From: Plantago major
Lineage: Eukaryota > Streptophyta > Magnoliopsida > Lamiales > Plantaginaceae
DNA length: 64,000 nt
Assembly (NCBI GenBank): GCA_026545765.1
Contig: CM048842.1
Coordinates: forward strand, 44,091,431 to 44,155,430
Direction of reading: 5' to 3'
Numbering within the stretch: position 1 is the stretch's first letter; each line of letters begins with the position of its first letter. Both the position numbers and the translations under genes were made by a program. The notes beneath the pieces are model-generated. The model saw only the letters and a list, made by a program, of their open reading frames with translations, had not been told where the DNA came from and ran no database searches. This document shows, piece after piece, positions 11,637 through 22,245 of the stretch.

Positions 11637-13358
11637 ATGGCACCCAAAAGAGCTAGATCTCAGAAATCCAAAGTATCCACATATGGAACTGCTGAAAAAT
11701 AAAATCCAGCGATTGTTATGACAAATCGGAGAGTTGTTGGTGATTTCAACTTCTCCATGTGGAATCCCGACTCCAAGATACTCTGGGGAGGAGTACTGGT
11801 CGATGACTACTTGCTTGGTGCTGCTAATAACCAAGCAGATATGAAGCATGGTCTATCTTTACTTGAAAAGGTAAAGATTAAAGAGTTTTGCTTTGCAAGG
11901 CCCACTTGCGCCTCTACTGAGGATGTGTTGGAATTTTGCAACAATTCCACCATCTTTGAAGACGATGGCACTGGAGAAGTGCGCATCACAACGAAGGTCC
12001 AAGGTGTTGACATAAACCTTGATGTGAAATCCTTCAGCACTCTATTTTGGTTACCCACCCAAGGTACTGAGTATGTACCAGATACCTCAACCAAGAGTGT
12101 AGAAATTTTCTACTCTCTCTGTAGAAATCCTGAAAAGGATGATACTCCAACAAAGTTAGACAACTCCATTGTCAGGAGAAAACATCTTGTTGAACCTTGG
12201 CATTTGATAGCCCTTGTATTGCACAGGTGCTTTGATTCAAATCATGGTGGAGCTGACCATATCAGCAATGAAAGATGGGGAATGATGGCATTCCTCAACA
12301 CTCTGGAGGAGAGAGCTGAGCCCTTTAACTAGGGGAAGTACATCTTTCTGAGGTTCGTTGACAAACTTCAAGGCTTTGAGCCTGTTGTGAAAGGTGATCT
12401 TGTTGAGCCCAAGCATACTATCAGCTTTGGTCTGAAGATATGCTACATTATGGAGAAGCTTGGCATAAAGCTCTGGGGGAGTGGAGAAATCACAAACAGT
12501 GATCTTGTTTGCAAATACAATTGTGAGCTCAAGCAGAACTAGAAGAGGCCAGTAGAAGACGTTTCTGAGGGAAATGATGTGCCAAAGACGAAATGTAGAA
12601 CTAGAGGCCAAAAGAAGGTATGTGCCAAGGAGACCACCTCTTTGGTAGATACTGCCACAAGGGTATCTGACCATAGTGTTGAAGATACCACTGTCTCTGC
12701 ACAGCCAACACACCATAGTGCTGCCGGTATCACTCTTGATGACAAGGGTGTTGATGTGTCCCAGCCGCTATCTGCTGAAGAAGCAAATGATTTGGACTTT
12801 GACCCATTCTGGGAAAGGAATGAGGTTGCTGAAGAAGTCCTTGCATCACAGGTTGCTGAACAAGTAACCATGTCTAAAGGAAACACTCTTCTAGGGCCTT
12901 CCACTTTGAAGGATATCAATGATGCCCTGATGAATGATGCAGTTGTACTTGATGACATCGCCAATGCATCAGTACAAAACATTGCTGATGAGCTGGAGAA
13001 AAATATCACTGTTGTTCCTACTCCATCAAGATCCAGATCACCACAACAACCACAAGCATCCCAGACTTCTGCTAATCCAAGAGATGATTACTTGGTAGAA
13101 GCATATGAGATGTGTCAGGGAGCTGATGATGTTGTTGAGTTAAATCCTGTGATTCAACAGGTTCCCCAACTCCAATCTGGGACGGATCAACCTGATGTTG
13201 AGACTCAGGGAGATCAACCAGGGGAGGCAACTGAGTCAAACACTCAGGAAAGGCTTGAAGTGCTTGAAACTTCAAACAGAGCTGCGGTCACTGGACAACA
13301 AGACCAAAGCATGGAACCCAGACAAGTTCCAGATACCAATCAGCCTGACATTGATCAG
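11637..13358 (+). pseudogene. ORF3 exon 1, element B (plant transposon protein domain)
   Basis: Starts MAPKRARSQK at 11637, as in D and E. Residues about 25-310 match D and E and resemble the 'putative plant transposon protein' domain found in plant retroelements (NRRVVGDF, ILWGGVLVDDYLL, KIKEFCFARP, LVEPWHLIALVLHRCFD, EERAEPFN). A Ser/Pro/Gln-rich tail follows (SRSRSPQQPQ). Stops: TAA at 11700, TAG at 12330 and TAG at 12539. The first of these is shared with D. The frame ends at GATCAG, followed by a GT intron donor at 13359. The biochemical function is unknown; in similar elements this position is called env-like. Confidence 0.78.
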
Positions 13359-13439
13359 GTTACTGAGTGGTTGAAATCTCTACTTGTCAAATTTCTATGT
13401 TATATGTTTTGTTATTAATGTGATTAATCTTTGTTACAA
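13359..13439 (+). other. ORF3 intron 1, element B
   Basis: Donor CAG|GTTACT. The acceptor site reads TTACAA|G where D and E read TTACAG|G, so the acceptor is mutated in this copy. Length 81, matching 80 in D and 81 in E. It contains an in-frame stop. Confidence 0.6.
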
Positions 13440-13583
13440 GCTGATAAAGAAAATAAGGAAGGAGAGGAAGTTGAGAAGCTTCCTACACAAGAGGAAGGAG
13501 AGGAAACTGCGAAGTTTCCCTCATAATCTGAGAAGGAGGATTTTGTACCCTCTATTAACATGGAATCTGAGCCTGTTACACAG
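13440..13583 (+). pseudogene. ORF3 exon 2, element B
   Basis: 144 nt, exactly the length of exon 2 in D. In phase 0 it encodes a Lys/Glu-rich peptide ending SEPVTQ, with one stop (CCCTCATAATCT, about 13523). Confidence 0.6.
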
Positions 13584-13661
13584 GTAACTGAAGATTTTAG
13601 TTTGTATTCTCAGAATTCTCCCTCCAATGATCTTTCTAACCCATTCTTATTTTTCTTAAAG
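13584..13661 (+). other. ORF3 intron 2, element B
   Basis: CAG|GTAACT ... TTCTTAAAG|GC, 78 nt, the same length as in D. The interior is pyrimidine-rich. Confidence 0.65.
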
Positions 13662-13772
13662 GCTCAAACTTAGAAGAAAGACGATGTGGCTGAAAAGCCA
13701 GAAACATCAAAGGATATAACAGAAACCTCACAGGTTTCTGAGAGACACATATCTGAGCTTCCTGTCAGAGAG
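13662..13772 (+). pseudogene. ORF3 exon 3, element B
   Basis: 111 nt, as in D. Phase 0 peptide with VAEKPETSKDITETSQVSER and ending VRE; an early TAG lies near 13671. Confidence 0.6.
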
Positions 13773-13845
13773 GTAGACATCTTAGATACCAATGTATGTG
13801 AAATCATATTAAATCTTTCTAAGTACTGACACTTTTTATTCTCAG
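13773..13845 (+). other. ORF3 intron 3, element B
   Basis: GAG|GTAGAC ... TTATTCTCAG|GTTCAG, 73 nt. D has 75 nt, so reading through would shift the frame in one of the two copies. Confidence 0.65.
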
Positions 13846-13956
13846 GTTCAGAAAGAAATGGAAGAGGAGGATAAGACGCCCAAGTCTCCTCCAAGGATAT
13901 CTGAGGATCCTTACACCTCTCAAGTCAAGCCATCTGAGCCTGTTGTTGTGGCACAG
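13846..13956 (+). pseudogene. ORF3 exon 4, element B
   Basis: 111 nt, as in D. Open in phase 0: VQKEMEEEDKTPKSPPRISE, then a tail ending VVAQ. Confidence 0.62.
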
Positions 13957-14037
13957 GTAACTCAGAAATCTGTCACTTTTGAAACTTAAATATCTGAACA
14001 AGTTTTGATACTTAAACAAAACTCCATTTTCTGTTAG
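13957..14037 (+). other. ORF3 intron 4, element B
   Basis: CAG|GTAACT ... TTCTGTTAG|GCTCC, 81 nt as in D. An in-frame TAA (GAAACTTAAATA) means it must be removed to join exons 4 and 5. Confidence 0.65.
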
Positions 14038-14288
14038 GCTCCTTCTCGTGCCTTAAGGGTTCCTTGTAATAATTATGAGGATCTCCTTCCGTTCTTGAAG
14101 AATTACACTATGCCCAGACACCTTAGCTGCTTTAGACAGTGGCAGAAAATAAGAAGCTCCCATATTGATGAGGTCATCGAATTCTTGATGATCCTACAAG
14201 AAGGGCACATGCAATTGATTTGGAGAACCATGTGCGCAATATGTTCCCTTATGAACAATACTCTTTTTCCTAGCTGATGGATAAGGGG
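14038..14288 (+). pseudogene. ORF3 exon 5 of element B, part before gypsy-1
   Basis: Corresponds to 43451-43700 of E (NYEDLLPFLKNYTMPRHLSCF matches LLPFFKAHTLPKHIQCF). It is broken by frameshifts, and at 14288 by the Athila insertion. The sequence resumes at 23316/23321. Confidence 0.7.
14284..14288 (+). repeat. Target-site duplication of gypsy-1, left copy
   Basis: AGGGG here against AGAGG at 23316-23320: a 5-bp duplication with one later substitution. Confidence 0.65.
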
Positions 14289-14753
14289 TGATGATTCAAT
14301 TTTACATCATCTCATTTGGTCTTTTTTACCGTCTTGTTGTCGTTCTTAAGTGTAGTTATAGTTTATTTTAATAGAGTTTTGTTACGTTTTCGTGTTTTTT
14401 ATGTGTTTGGTGAAATCGCATTGAAATAAGGTTAAAACAATGCATATTAATGCATTAATGGAATCAACAAAGTTTGAAGGTCTTAAAGACTTGAAAATGG
14501 AGTCCAACGGTCAAAACGGAAGTGAATTCGGAGTTCGGACGGAGACTCTAGAGATGTTCGAGCGAAGATATGTGAAAGTACAAACTCGGAGCAGTCCTAG
14601 TATTTTGGTCATAACTTTCTCATATGAACTTAGATTGACCTGATCTTGGTGTCCACGCATAGATAAGACCAAGAGCTACGACTTTCATGAAGAACCATGT
14701 CCAAATTCTCACGTTTAGATACTCAAAAGTACAAAAAACGGGGCAGGAGGACA

Positions 14754-14827
14754 ATGGCGTACGCCAGATGTCACCTGGCGTACGCCAGGCGTTTCGTAAA
14801 CACCTAGACCTGTCTGGCGTGCACCAG
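14754..14827. repeat. Three palindromes CTGGCGTACGCCAG in gypsy-1 5' LTR
   Basis: At 14754-14767 (first base changed), 14775-14788 (perfect) and 14814-14827 (degenerate, CTGGCGTGCACCAG). They lie 30-100 bp upstream of the TATA box. The 3' LTR has five. Confidence 0.85.
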
Positions 14828-14859
14828 GGCCCGTTTGCGGCCCAAGATGCGTATTCCAC

Positions 14860-14870
14860 TATATATATAT
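14860..14870 (+). promoter_or_regulatory. TATA box of gypsy-1 5' LTR
   Basis: TATATATATAT followed by CCAATTTTCG. The same arrangement is at 22231-22245 in the 3' LTR. Confidence 0.65.
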
Positions 14871-15711
14871 CCAATTTTCGCGATTTTTCATCATATTCTC
14901 ATTATTTTTGTTCTATTATCTTCTCAAAAACACTAGACTTCAATCTTGGGCAATTCCTTCACCATCTTTGAGGAATTGAACCCGTTTTACATTATAATTG
15001 CTCATCATTATCAATTATCAATACATTAGCTATTATTCTACTGATTGATTTAGGGATTTTGTCATCCTCCAAGTGTAGTGACAGCCTCTTGGTAACAATT
15101 TCTCCTTTTACATTGTTTAATATTATTGATGTTAGATTGTTTAATTATTTATTGCTTATTGGTGATGAGAATGAGTAGCTAGACACCCCTTTATGCGGTG
15201 GTGATGATTCAATGCATGCTAGTTAGGTTTTAGGCAATTCAATAACATGTAAGATGCAATTTACTCTATGCCTTTTTGATTAAATGCGTATGTAGTTATG
15301 TGTATTGAGTTTTACCTCCAAAATCACCAATGGATTATGCAACTAATCTTTCATACCAAAACATCTAGAGATTGCTAATCCCCTGGTTCGTTGCAGACAC
15401 GATAACTACATTAGCTTGTTAATTGTAGCTTAGTAAAATTGACGCCTTCACTAATGCTATATGTTTTCTAGAACAATTTCACTTAGTTCATTGTCATAGT
15501 CCTTCGTACCTTATCTGATATAAGGTGTCTCCCTAGAAAAGCCTACAGCAGTATATTAATCGTTAGGACGTGTCCCAGTGATAACTAGAGTAAATCGACA
15601 TCGTTATTATTGCATCTATTCCTGCTAGCTAGCAACGATTATTCATTACCACTCTGTAATGTGATAACTTATCTTGATAAAATCAATATATACATGTGTT
15701 TGATTTCTTTG

Positions 15712-16280
15712 GAAACTATGTCAGAGATCTTCGCCATAACTAGCTCTAATCAAGCAGAGACTGATTCCAGGATTGTAGCTGTTGATAACACAATGATGGG
15801 ATTCAGTCACTTAGCAACACAACTCAATGAATGTTTTGATCAAGAGGATGCAGAAGAACAGGAGGCAGAAGTCTTTGCAGCACTGAGAAGCAGAAAAGTA
15901 ACATAACCGATTGTTCCTGTCATTACTGATTATTTACCTACTGTTTCAGGTACTACAGGTACAGGTGCTAGAGATGAGCAGCAAGCCATCCCCGATGGTT
16001 CCTGGGTTAAGGAGAAGGAGAATAGAGGGGAGCCACAGCTCCACAAAAGTCCAAATCCATATAGGCCCCCTACTCCTCATGTTCCTTTTCCTGGACGACT
16101 TAAGGAGAAGCCAGACGACAAAGACATCCTCGTCGGTAACCCCCTATTCGATCGGTTGTCGAAGGTCGAGATTAACATTCCCTTACTAGATATGATCAGA
16201 GATGTTTCTGCGTGGTCGAAATTTTTAAAAGAATTGAGCACCAATAAACAGGTCTATCGAAGGGGGGGGGGGAGGAAGTC
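15712..16280 (+). pseudogene. gypsy-1 gag C-terminal remnant and gag-PR linker
   Basis: Begins at the deletion joint. It encodes an Athila gag tail (LATQLNECFDQEDAEEQE, to a TAA at 15904), then a linker with PYRPPTPHVPFPGRL and VEINIPLLDMIRDVSAWSKFLKEL, motifs seen just before the protease in Athila elements. At least two frame changes. A run of ten G (16262-16271) may cause one of them. Confidence 0.72.
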
Positions 16281-16907
16281 ATGCCTGAGACAGTCAATGT
16301 TGTATTTGGGTTATCGGAAAAGAAAAAGGACCCAGGGAGTTTCATCATTAGTATTGGCTTAGGAGACAACCACGTGGCCAAAGCTATGTTAGATAATGGC
16401 GCAAGCATCAATTTGATGCCTTACGCTATTTACAAACAACTTGGACTTGGAGAAATCCAACCCACGGGGATGGTTGTTCAAATGGCTGATCGAAGTGTGA
16501 GGCATCCCTTGGGTATAATCGAGGATGTATTAGTCAAGGTAGATAAGCTACTAGTACCAGCAGATTTCGTTGTCCTGAAGACTGAGAGCATAGTCGGAGC
16601 TGATCTGAAGAAGTATGTGATTCTGTTGGGGAGACCTTTCTTGGCAATAGCAAATGCTTTTATCGACGTAGCCAAAGTAATCGCCCACATGGAGGTGCTC
16701 GGAGAAAAGGTAACTATCTCTAGAGAAACTAATATTGAAGGTTTTAGTGTAGAGGAATGCAATTTTTTAAATGTTTATGATTGCAATTTTTCTGATGAAT
16801 ATGATGCATTAGTTTTGGATAATTATTTGCAAACCACCACTAAAGATAAGTTAGAGGCTGCCTTGACCCTTGAAACTAGAGAGGAACTGGGACGAAGTGG
16901 TAGTTGA
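16281..16907 (+). pseudogene. gypsy-1 aspartic protease region
   Basis: Open for 208 codons: IGLGDNHVAKAMLDNGASINLMPYAIY, then GIIEDVLVKVDKLLVPADFVVL and LGRPFLAIANAFIDV. The active-site triplet is DNG, where DTG/DSG is usual; Athila proteases commonly have D-L-G or D-x-G variants. It would cleave the gag-pol precursor. It is continued by a linker in another frame to RT. Confidence 0.82.
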
Positions 16908-18558
16908 GTATGTTAATTGCCTAGATAGCGGTGAGTCTATACCTTTTGGGGACGAAGTAGAAGAAGTCTTAGAAGTCGAGGGAGAGCAGAAAACATTGGA
17001 GCCCCCTTTAGAACTTAAGGATCTTCCTAACCATCTCAAGTATGTCTACCTTGGGGAGGAAAAATCGAAACCTGTAATAAATTCTGCTAAACTGACTGTG
17101 GAACAAGAAGAGAAATTGATTGCAATGATGCGTGATAATTCTCATGCCATAGGTTGGAGCATTAGAGATATTAAAGGAATCGATCCTTCTCGATGTACCC
17201 ATAGGATTACACTAGAGGAAGGCACCAAACCTGTAAGGCAACCACAGCGTCGTCTTAACTCAGCTCTTCAGGACGTAGTGAAAAAAATAAATCATTATGC
17301 TGCTAGATAGCGACATGATTTATCCTGTGCCTGATAGTAGATGGGTGAGCCCTATCCATGTAGTACCAAAGAAGTCCGGGATAACTGTAGAAAAGAATGA
17401 GAAAGGGGAACTGGTTCCTTTAAGGAAAACAACTGGGTGGTGTATGAGCATAGATTATAGGAGATTGAATACTTCCACAAAGAAATACCATTTCCCCCTA
17501 CCTTTTATTGATGAGATGCTTAACCGCCTTGCTGGGCGAGTTTTTTACTGTTTTTTGGATGGTCTTTCAGGTTTCTACCAGATTCACATAGCCCAGGAGG
17601 ATAGAGACAAGACGACATTCACTTGTCCCTTCGGTACTTTCGCCTACAAGAGGATGCCGTTTGGACTTTGCAATGTGCCTGCCCCATTTCAGAGATGTAT
17701 GCTTTCCGTTTTTTCAGGTTTCTGTTTTTTCTAACATGGTGCAGTATTATGTCAAGGTATTTATGGATGACCTCTTTTTTTTTGGTAATTCTTTTGATGA
17801 CTACTTGAAAAAGCTCGAATTAGTCTTAAAGAGCTGCATAGAGTGTAGTCTTACTCTTAGCTGGGAAAAGAGCCATTTTATGGTAGAAGAAGGGATAGTT
17901 CTTGGGCATATAGTGTGAAAGCGGGGGATAGAGGTTCACAAGGCTAAAGTTCAGATAATTGAAAAACTCCCACCCCCTACTTGTGTTAAAGAACTCTAGT
18001 CCTTCCCTAGCCATGTCGGTTTTCATCGCAGATTCATTAAAGATTTTTATAAAATTTTAAAATACTTGAGCAATCTTTTGGGAAAATATGTCCCATTTGT
18101 CTTCGATGAATCTTCCCTTGAATCTTTTAATGGGCTTAAGAAGCGATTAGTTTCATCCCTACATTGGTTCCTCCTAACTGGAACTTGCCTTTCGAAATTA
18201 TGTGTGTTGCTTCTGATTTTGTTGTAAGGGCTGTAATTTGCCAAAAGGTAGATAAGAAATATCGTGTGATTTACTATGTCAGTAAGACACTAGACAGCGC
18301 TCAGGTCAATTACACGGCCATGGAGAAGGAATTCCTTGCAGTAATTTTTGCTCTTGATAAATTTGGATCCTACTTAACTGGGTACAAAGTTATTGTGCAT
18401 AGTGATCACGCTGCGCTTAGACACCTTTTGGCAAAGAGTGAATCCAAACCCAGATTGACTAGGTGGATGTTGATGTTGTAATATTTTCACTGTCAAATAG
18501 TAGATAAGAGTGGGAAAGAAAATTTAATTGTTGATCACTTGTCTAGGCTCCCAGCCTC
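16908..18558 (+). pseudogene. gypsy-1 reverse transcriptase and RNase H
   Basis: RT motifs in order: WSIRDIKGIDPSRCTHRI, SRWVSPIHVVPKKSG, MSIDYRRLN, HFPLPFIDEMLNRLAG, CPFGTFAYKRMPFGLCN and the catalytic FMDDLFFFG (17760-17790). RNase [59 protein letters not shown]. It is spread over three frames, with a small insertion after RCM near 17700 and stops at 17310, 17734, 17920, 17999 and 18481. It is a clear Athila RT and not functional. Confidence 0.87.
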
Positions 18559-19966
18559 TACAATTGTAGATGATTCCCCACCTATTCGTGATGTGCTTTC
18601 TGATGAGCATATAATGAGTTTAGGAACTGAACCTTGGTTTGCTGATACAGTTAACTATTCAGCTGCCAACACTGTTTTGCCTAACTTGCCAGCCTCTGAA
18701 AAGAGAGCTTTTGAAAAATAGTGCAGGCAATACATCTCGGATGATCCGAACCTTTTTTAGATAGGCACTGATGATGTGCTCAGGAGATGTGTACGGGAAA
18801 CAGAGCAGGAAAGTGTTTTATGCTTTTGCCACGAGATGGAATGCAGTGGACACTACGGTAGTAAGAAGACTGCATATAAGGTGTACCATGTTGGGTTCTT
18901 CTGGCCTTCGGTCCTCAAAGACGCCCATGCTTTTTGTACCAGGTGTGATCGTGGCCAACGTACTGGCAACATTGGTAAGAAACAGGAAATGCCACAGACT
19001 GGTAATCTAGTGGTTAAGCCATTTGATGTCTGGGGGATTGATTTCATGGGTCCATTTCCCCCAAGTGCTGGTTATGAATATATCTTAGTTGTAGTAGATT
19101 ATGTGACTAAATGGGTAGAAGCCATTGCTACTAGAACTAATGGTGCTACTGTTGTTACTAAGTTTCTCCGCGATATATTTGCGCGATTTGGTACCCCTCG
19201 CACAATCATAAGCGACGGGGAAAGCATTTTGTGAATCGGTTGTATGCAGGTTTAATGAAGAAATACGGTGTGTACCATAGGGTAGCTACTCCGTATCACC
19301 CACAGACGTCTGGTCAAGTGGAAGTTAGAAATCGACAAATCAAGCAGATTCACGAGAAGGTGGTGCATCCCAACAGGAAAGATTGGGCTGAGAAGCTGTC
19401 CGACGCTTTATGGGCATACCGCACTAGTTATAAGATCGTGATTGGCACCACTCCCTACCGGCTCCTATATGGAAAAGCTTGCCATTTGCCTGTAGAACTA
19501 GGGCACTAAGCTCGTTGGGCGATTGCACGGCTTAATATGGATCAGGACACGACAGGTGAGCAGCGACTCCTCCAGCTAACTGAGCTAGATGAACTACGAT
19601 TGAGTGCTTTTCAGAATGCCAAGATATACAAGGAAAAGACCAAGAAGTACCATGACCATAACATCATTCGAAAGGAGTTGATACCAGGTAAGAAAGCCCT
19701 GCTATTCAATTCACGTTTGAAATTTTTTGCCAGGTAAACTCCGAAGCCATTGGGATCGACCCTTCAAGATAGTCTCGGTGGCTCCTCATGGAGCTGTAGA
19801 ACTCCAAGACATGGGAACTGGAGACATAATCAAAGTGAATGGGCAACGAGTCAAGCCTTATGTCGAATCTGTTGACTCTGCTGGTGAGATTGATGACTTT
19901 GATTTGAATCCGGACGAAGGAGATGAAGAGTCTTGCGCTGAAATGAATATTGCCCAGGTTAGTTGA
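18559..19966 (+). pseudogene. gypsy-1 integrase
   Basis: Zinc-binding HHCC region ([16 protein letters not shown], then FCTRCDRGQ). Catalytic core: [20 protein letters not shown] (normally SDGGSHF), and [19 protein letters not shown] with the catalytic Glu. Then the conserved [33 protein letters not shown] and a C-terminal beta domain (HWDRPFKIVSVAPHGAVEL). Stops at 18720, 18760 and 19507 and frameshifts near 19225 and 19730 disable it. Confidence 0.87.
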
Positions 19967-21607
19967 GGTAAGTAGTTTAGTTTTAATTTATGTCAGTCGA
20001 GTTGTGTTTGATGTTTTAGTCCGTTCTTGGTTGAGTTAGTGGACTTTAAAGTACCCAAAAATTGTGCCAATGTCGAGCTCTCTTAGTTCTGGGTGATTTT
20101 GCGATACTATGTATAGATTAGCAAGGCAAAAAATGACCCAGAACCAAGCGACGCGCACGCCAAGTGCTTTTACGGAAACCTGGCTATGCCAGACGCGGAT
20201 TTGGTCCTTTTTTGTGTTCTTTCTCGTCCACTAGCTCGTTTATTATTATCTAACATTTTACTTAAGTCTCAGGTTCCTAGTTGCAGCTGTCTACACATTT
20301 CGGTCATTTACAAACAGGGAAGCCTTCTCAACTCAATTCTTTCCTTTTCTCTTCTCGATTGCTCGAGCGCGAGCACAAGTTCAGGTTTGGGGAGGGGTGT
20401 TTCGATCTGCTTAAGACTTCTTGCTTGTACTTTTCTTGTGTGTGTTTTCATGTTGTTCTATATTTTTTATTCGAGTCTGTTGAGTGTAAGTCTCTCTCCC
20501 AAGTCAAGCGTCTATTGCATGTACTAAACCTATTTAATGCTTGAGTTTTGATTGATATCTAATTATTAGCAGTTGGCATGTTATAAATTTGTCAAGTTCA
20601 TTTCTCCTGTAAACAGAAAGTTTGTTCTAGTTCTGTAGTCCAAAAAGCCTGTGAGCAAGCCTAGCCTATGAAAAAATATTATACCGGCGAATTTTGTACT
20701 TGTGTGACTTTTTAGGAAGTGCAAACTCTCTTGTTTGCGCCTTAACATGATCATGTGTACTCTGTGTAAGTTAAGTATGACGAACCACATGTTTTTCATT
20801 CCTTATTTGCTTAACCCAAAACCGTTCAAAGAACAGGTTTGGGGAGGATGTTTTTGTGCACCATATTATTTATACGACTGTGATTTGGCTTTGTTCTCTC
20901 AAAAAAATATTACAATAAGTCTCGGAGTGTATCTATGGAACTTGTCCCACCGTTAGTCGTGTTGGGCACGTTTCAAATACTACCTACACACCGACGTGGT
21001 CCTAAAAAGCCATATGTCCGTGAGGGTTGATGGCGTGTATACCAAACCAGCACGCACAAAAGTGCAGATTTTCGGTAAAACAGACACTACCAAAACAAAG
21101 AGACAAAATAACCATATGGGTCACAATGACTACAAAAAAGTATAAAAATAAAAATTTTGAAAAAAGAGAGAATGATTGCCATTTACAAGTCTAAGGCTGT
21201 TGTAGAGTGTTGATTAAAAGTCCCTTCTGTCCTAACTGATAGAGTACTTTGCATGAGGTATTTGAGGCATGTTTGTGATGTGAGTCAGCTTACTTCTCTT
21301 TTTGATTGCTTGAGTGATTACCTATACTGGACACTTCCAGGAGAGTGAGAGATAGTTGCATAGGATCCACTTGTGAGGGATTACCGGGTTAAACTTAAGT
21401 TCTATTTACTCGGGAAACTAACTTCTTGGATTTTTACTTGTTTTTCTGCAAACACCAGTGTAATTTCAAACCTCTTGCATCTTTCGAGTTTAATACTTGC
21501 AATCATAGACTCGGTAGCTTGGGAGCTAGACTTTATCTGTGTGTTTATGTATTTTTTGTTTTCTCTAGATTTTTAGAGAGTCTGTTGCTTGAGGACAAGC
21601 AAGGGTT
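19967..21607 (+). other. gypsy-1 3' noncoding region with conserved blocks
   Basis: No ORF of the env type. Blocks shared with gypsy-2: 20635-20710, 20948-21087, and scattered similarity 21250-21540. It also holds two exact copies of AGGTTTGGGGAGG (20383 and 20835) that resemble the polypurine tract. Confidence 0.75.
20948..21087 (+). other. Conserved noncoding block shared by both Athila-like elements
   Basis: About 140 bp from CACCGTTAGTCGTG to GGTAAAACAGACAC. It aligns with 56855-56984 in gypsy-2 with only scattered changes and one 10-bp gap, while the LTRs and coding regions of the two elements are far more different. Confidence 0.8.
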
Positions 21608-21621
21608 CGGTTTGGGGAGTT
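21608..21621 (+). other. Polypurine tract of gypsy-1
   Basis: CGGTTTGGGGAGTT directly before the 3' LTR. The sister position in gypsy-2 is 57508-57520. Confidence 0.8.
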
Positions 21622-22091
21622 TGATGAGTCGATTTTACATCATCTCATTTTGTCTTTTTTACCGTCTTGTTGTCATTCTTAAGTGTAGTTATAGTTTATT
21701 TTCTTAGAGTTTTGTTACGTTTTTGTGTTGTGTGTTTTGTAGGTGTTTTGTGAAATCGCATTGAAACAAGGTTTGAACAATGCATATTCATGCATTAATG
21801 GAAGCAAGGAAGTTCCAACGCTTTAAAGACGATTGAAAACGGAGTCCAATAGTGGAAATGGAAGTGAATTCGGAGTTCGGATGGAGATTCTAGAGATGTT
21901 CGAGCGAAGATATGTGAAAGTACAAACTTGGAGCAGTCCTAGTATTTGGGCCATTCTCATATGAACTCCGATTGACCTGATCTTGGTGTCCACGCGTAGA
22001 TAAGACCAAGGGCTACAACTTTCATGAGGAACCATGTCCAAATTCCGACATTTAGACACTCAAAAGTGCAAAAACCCGGGGCTGGAGGACC

Positions 22092-22196
22092 TTGACGTGC
22101 GCCAGATGTCACCTGGCGTACGCCAGGCATTTCATAAACACTTGGCGTACGCCAAGATGATCCTGGCGTACGCCAGACCTGTTTGGCGTGCACCAG
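22092..22196. repeat. Five palindromes CTGGCGTACGCCAG in gypsy-1 3' LTR
   Basis: Starts at 22092, 22112, 22142, 22163 and 22183. The copies at 22112 and 22163 are perfect and the one at 22142 is perfect with T:A outer pairs. The 5' LTR has three copies, so the unit number differs between the two LTRs. Confidence 0.85.
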
Positions 22197-22230
22197 GGCC
22201 CGTTTGCAACCCGAGATGCATATTTCGCAA

Positions 22231-22245
22231 TATATATATATATAT
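22231..22245 (+). promoter_or_regulatory. TATA box of gypsy-1 3' LTR
   Basis: A TATATATATATATAT run, slightly longer than in the 5' LTR, followed by CCAATTTTCG. Confidence 0.6.

Larger units (their letters stand above)
14289..15711 (+). repeat. 5' LTR of gypsy-1, 3' end deleted
   Basis: Colinear with 21622-23083 of the 3' LTR. It breaks off at TTGATTTCTTTGG and is followed by gag-tail sequence. About 230 bp of LTR and the primer-binding site are missing. Confidence 0.88.

Noticed and set aside
14754..14827. CRISPR-like array formed by the spaced palindromes
   Set aside because: Plant nuclear context, spacers of unequal length shared between LTRs, no cas genes. They are LTR sequence motifs.
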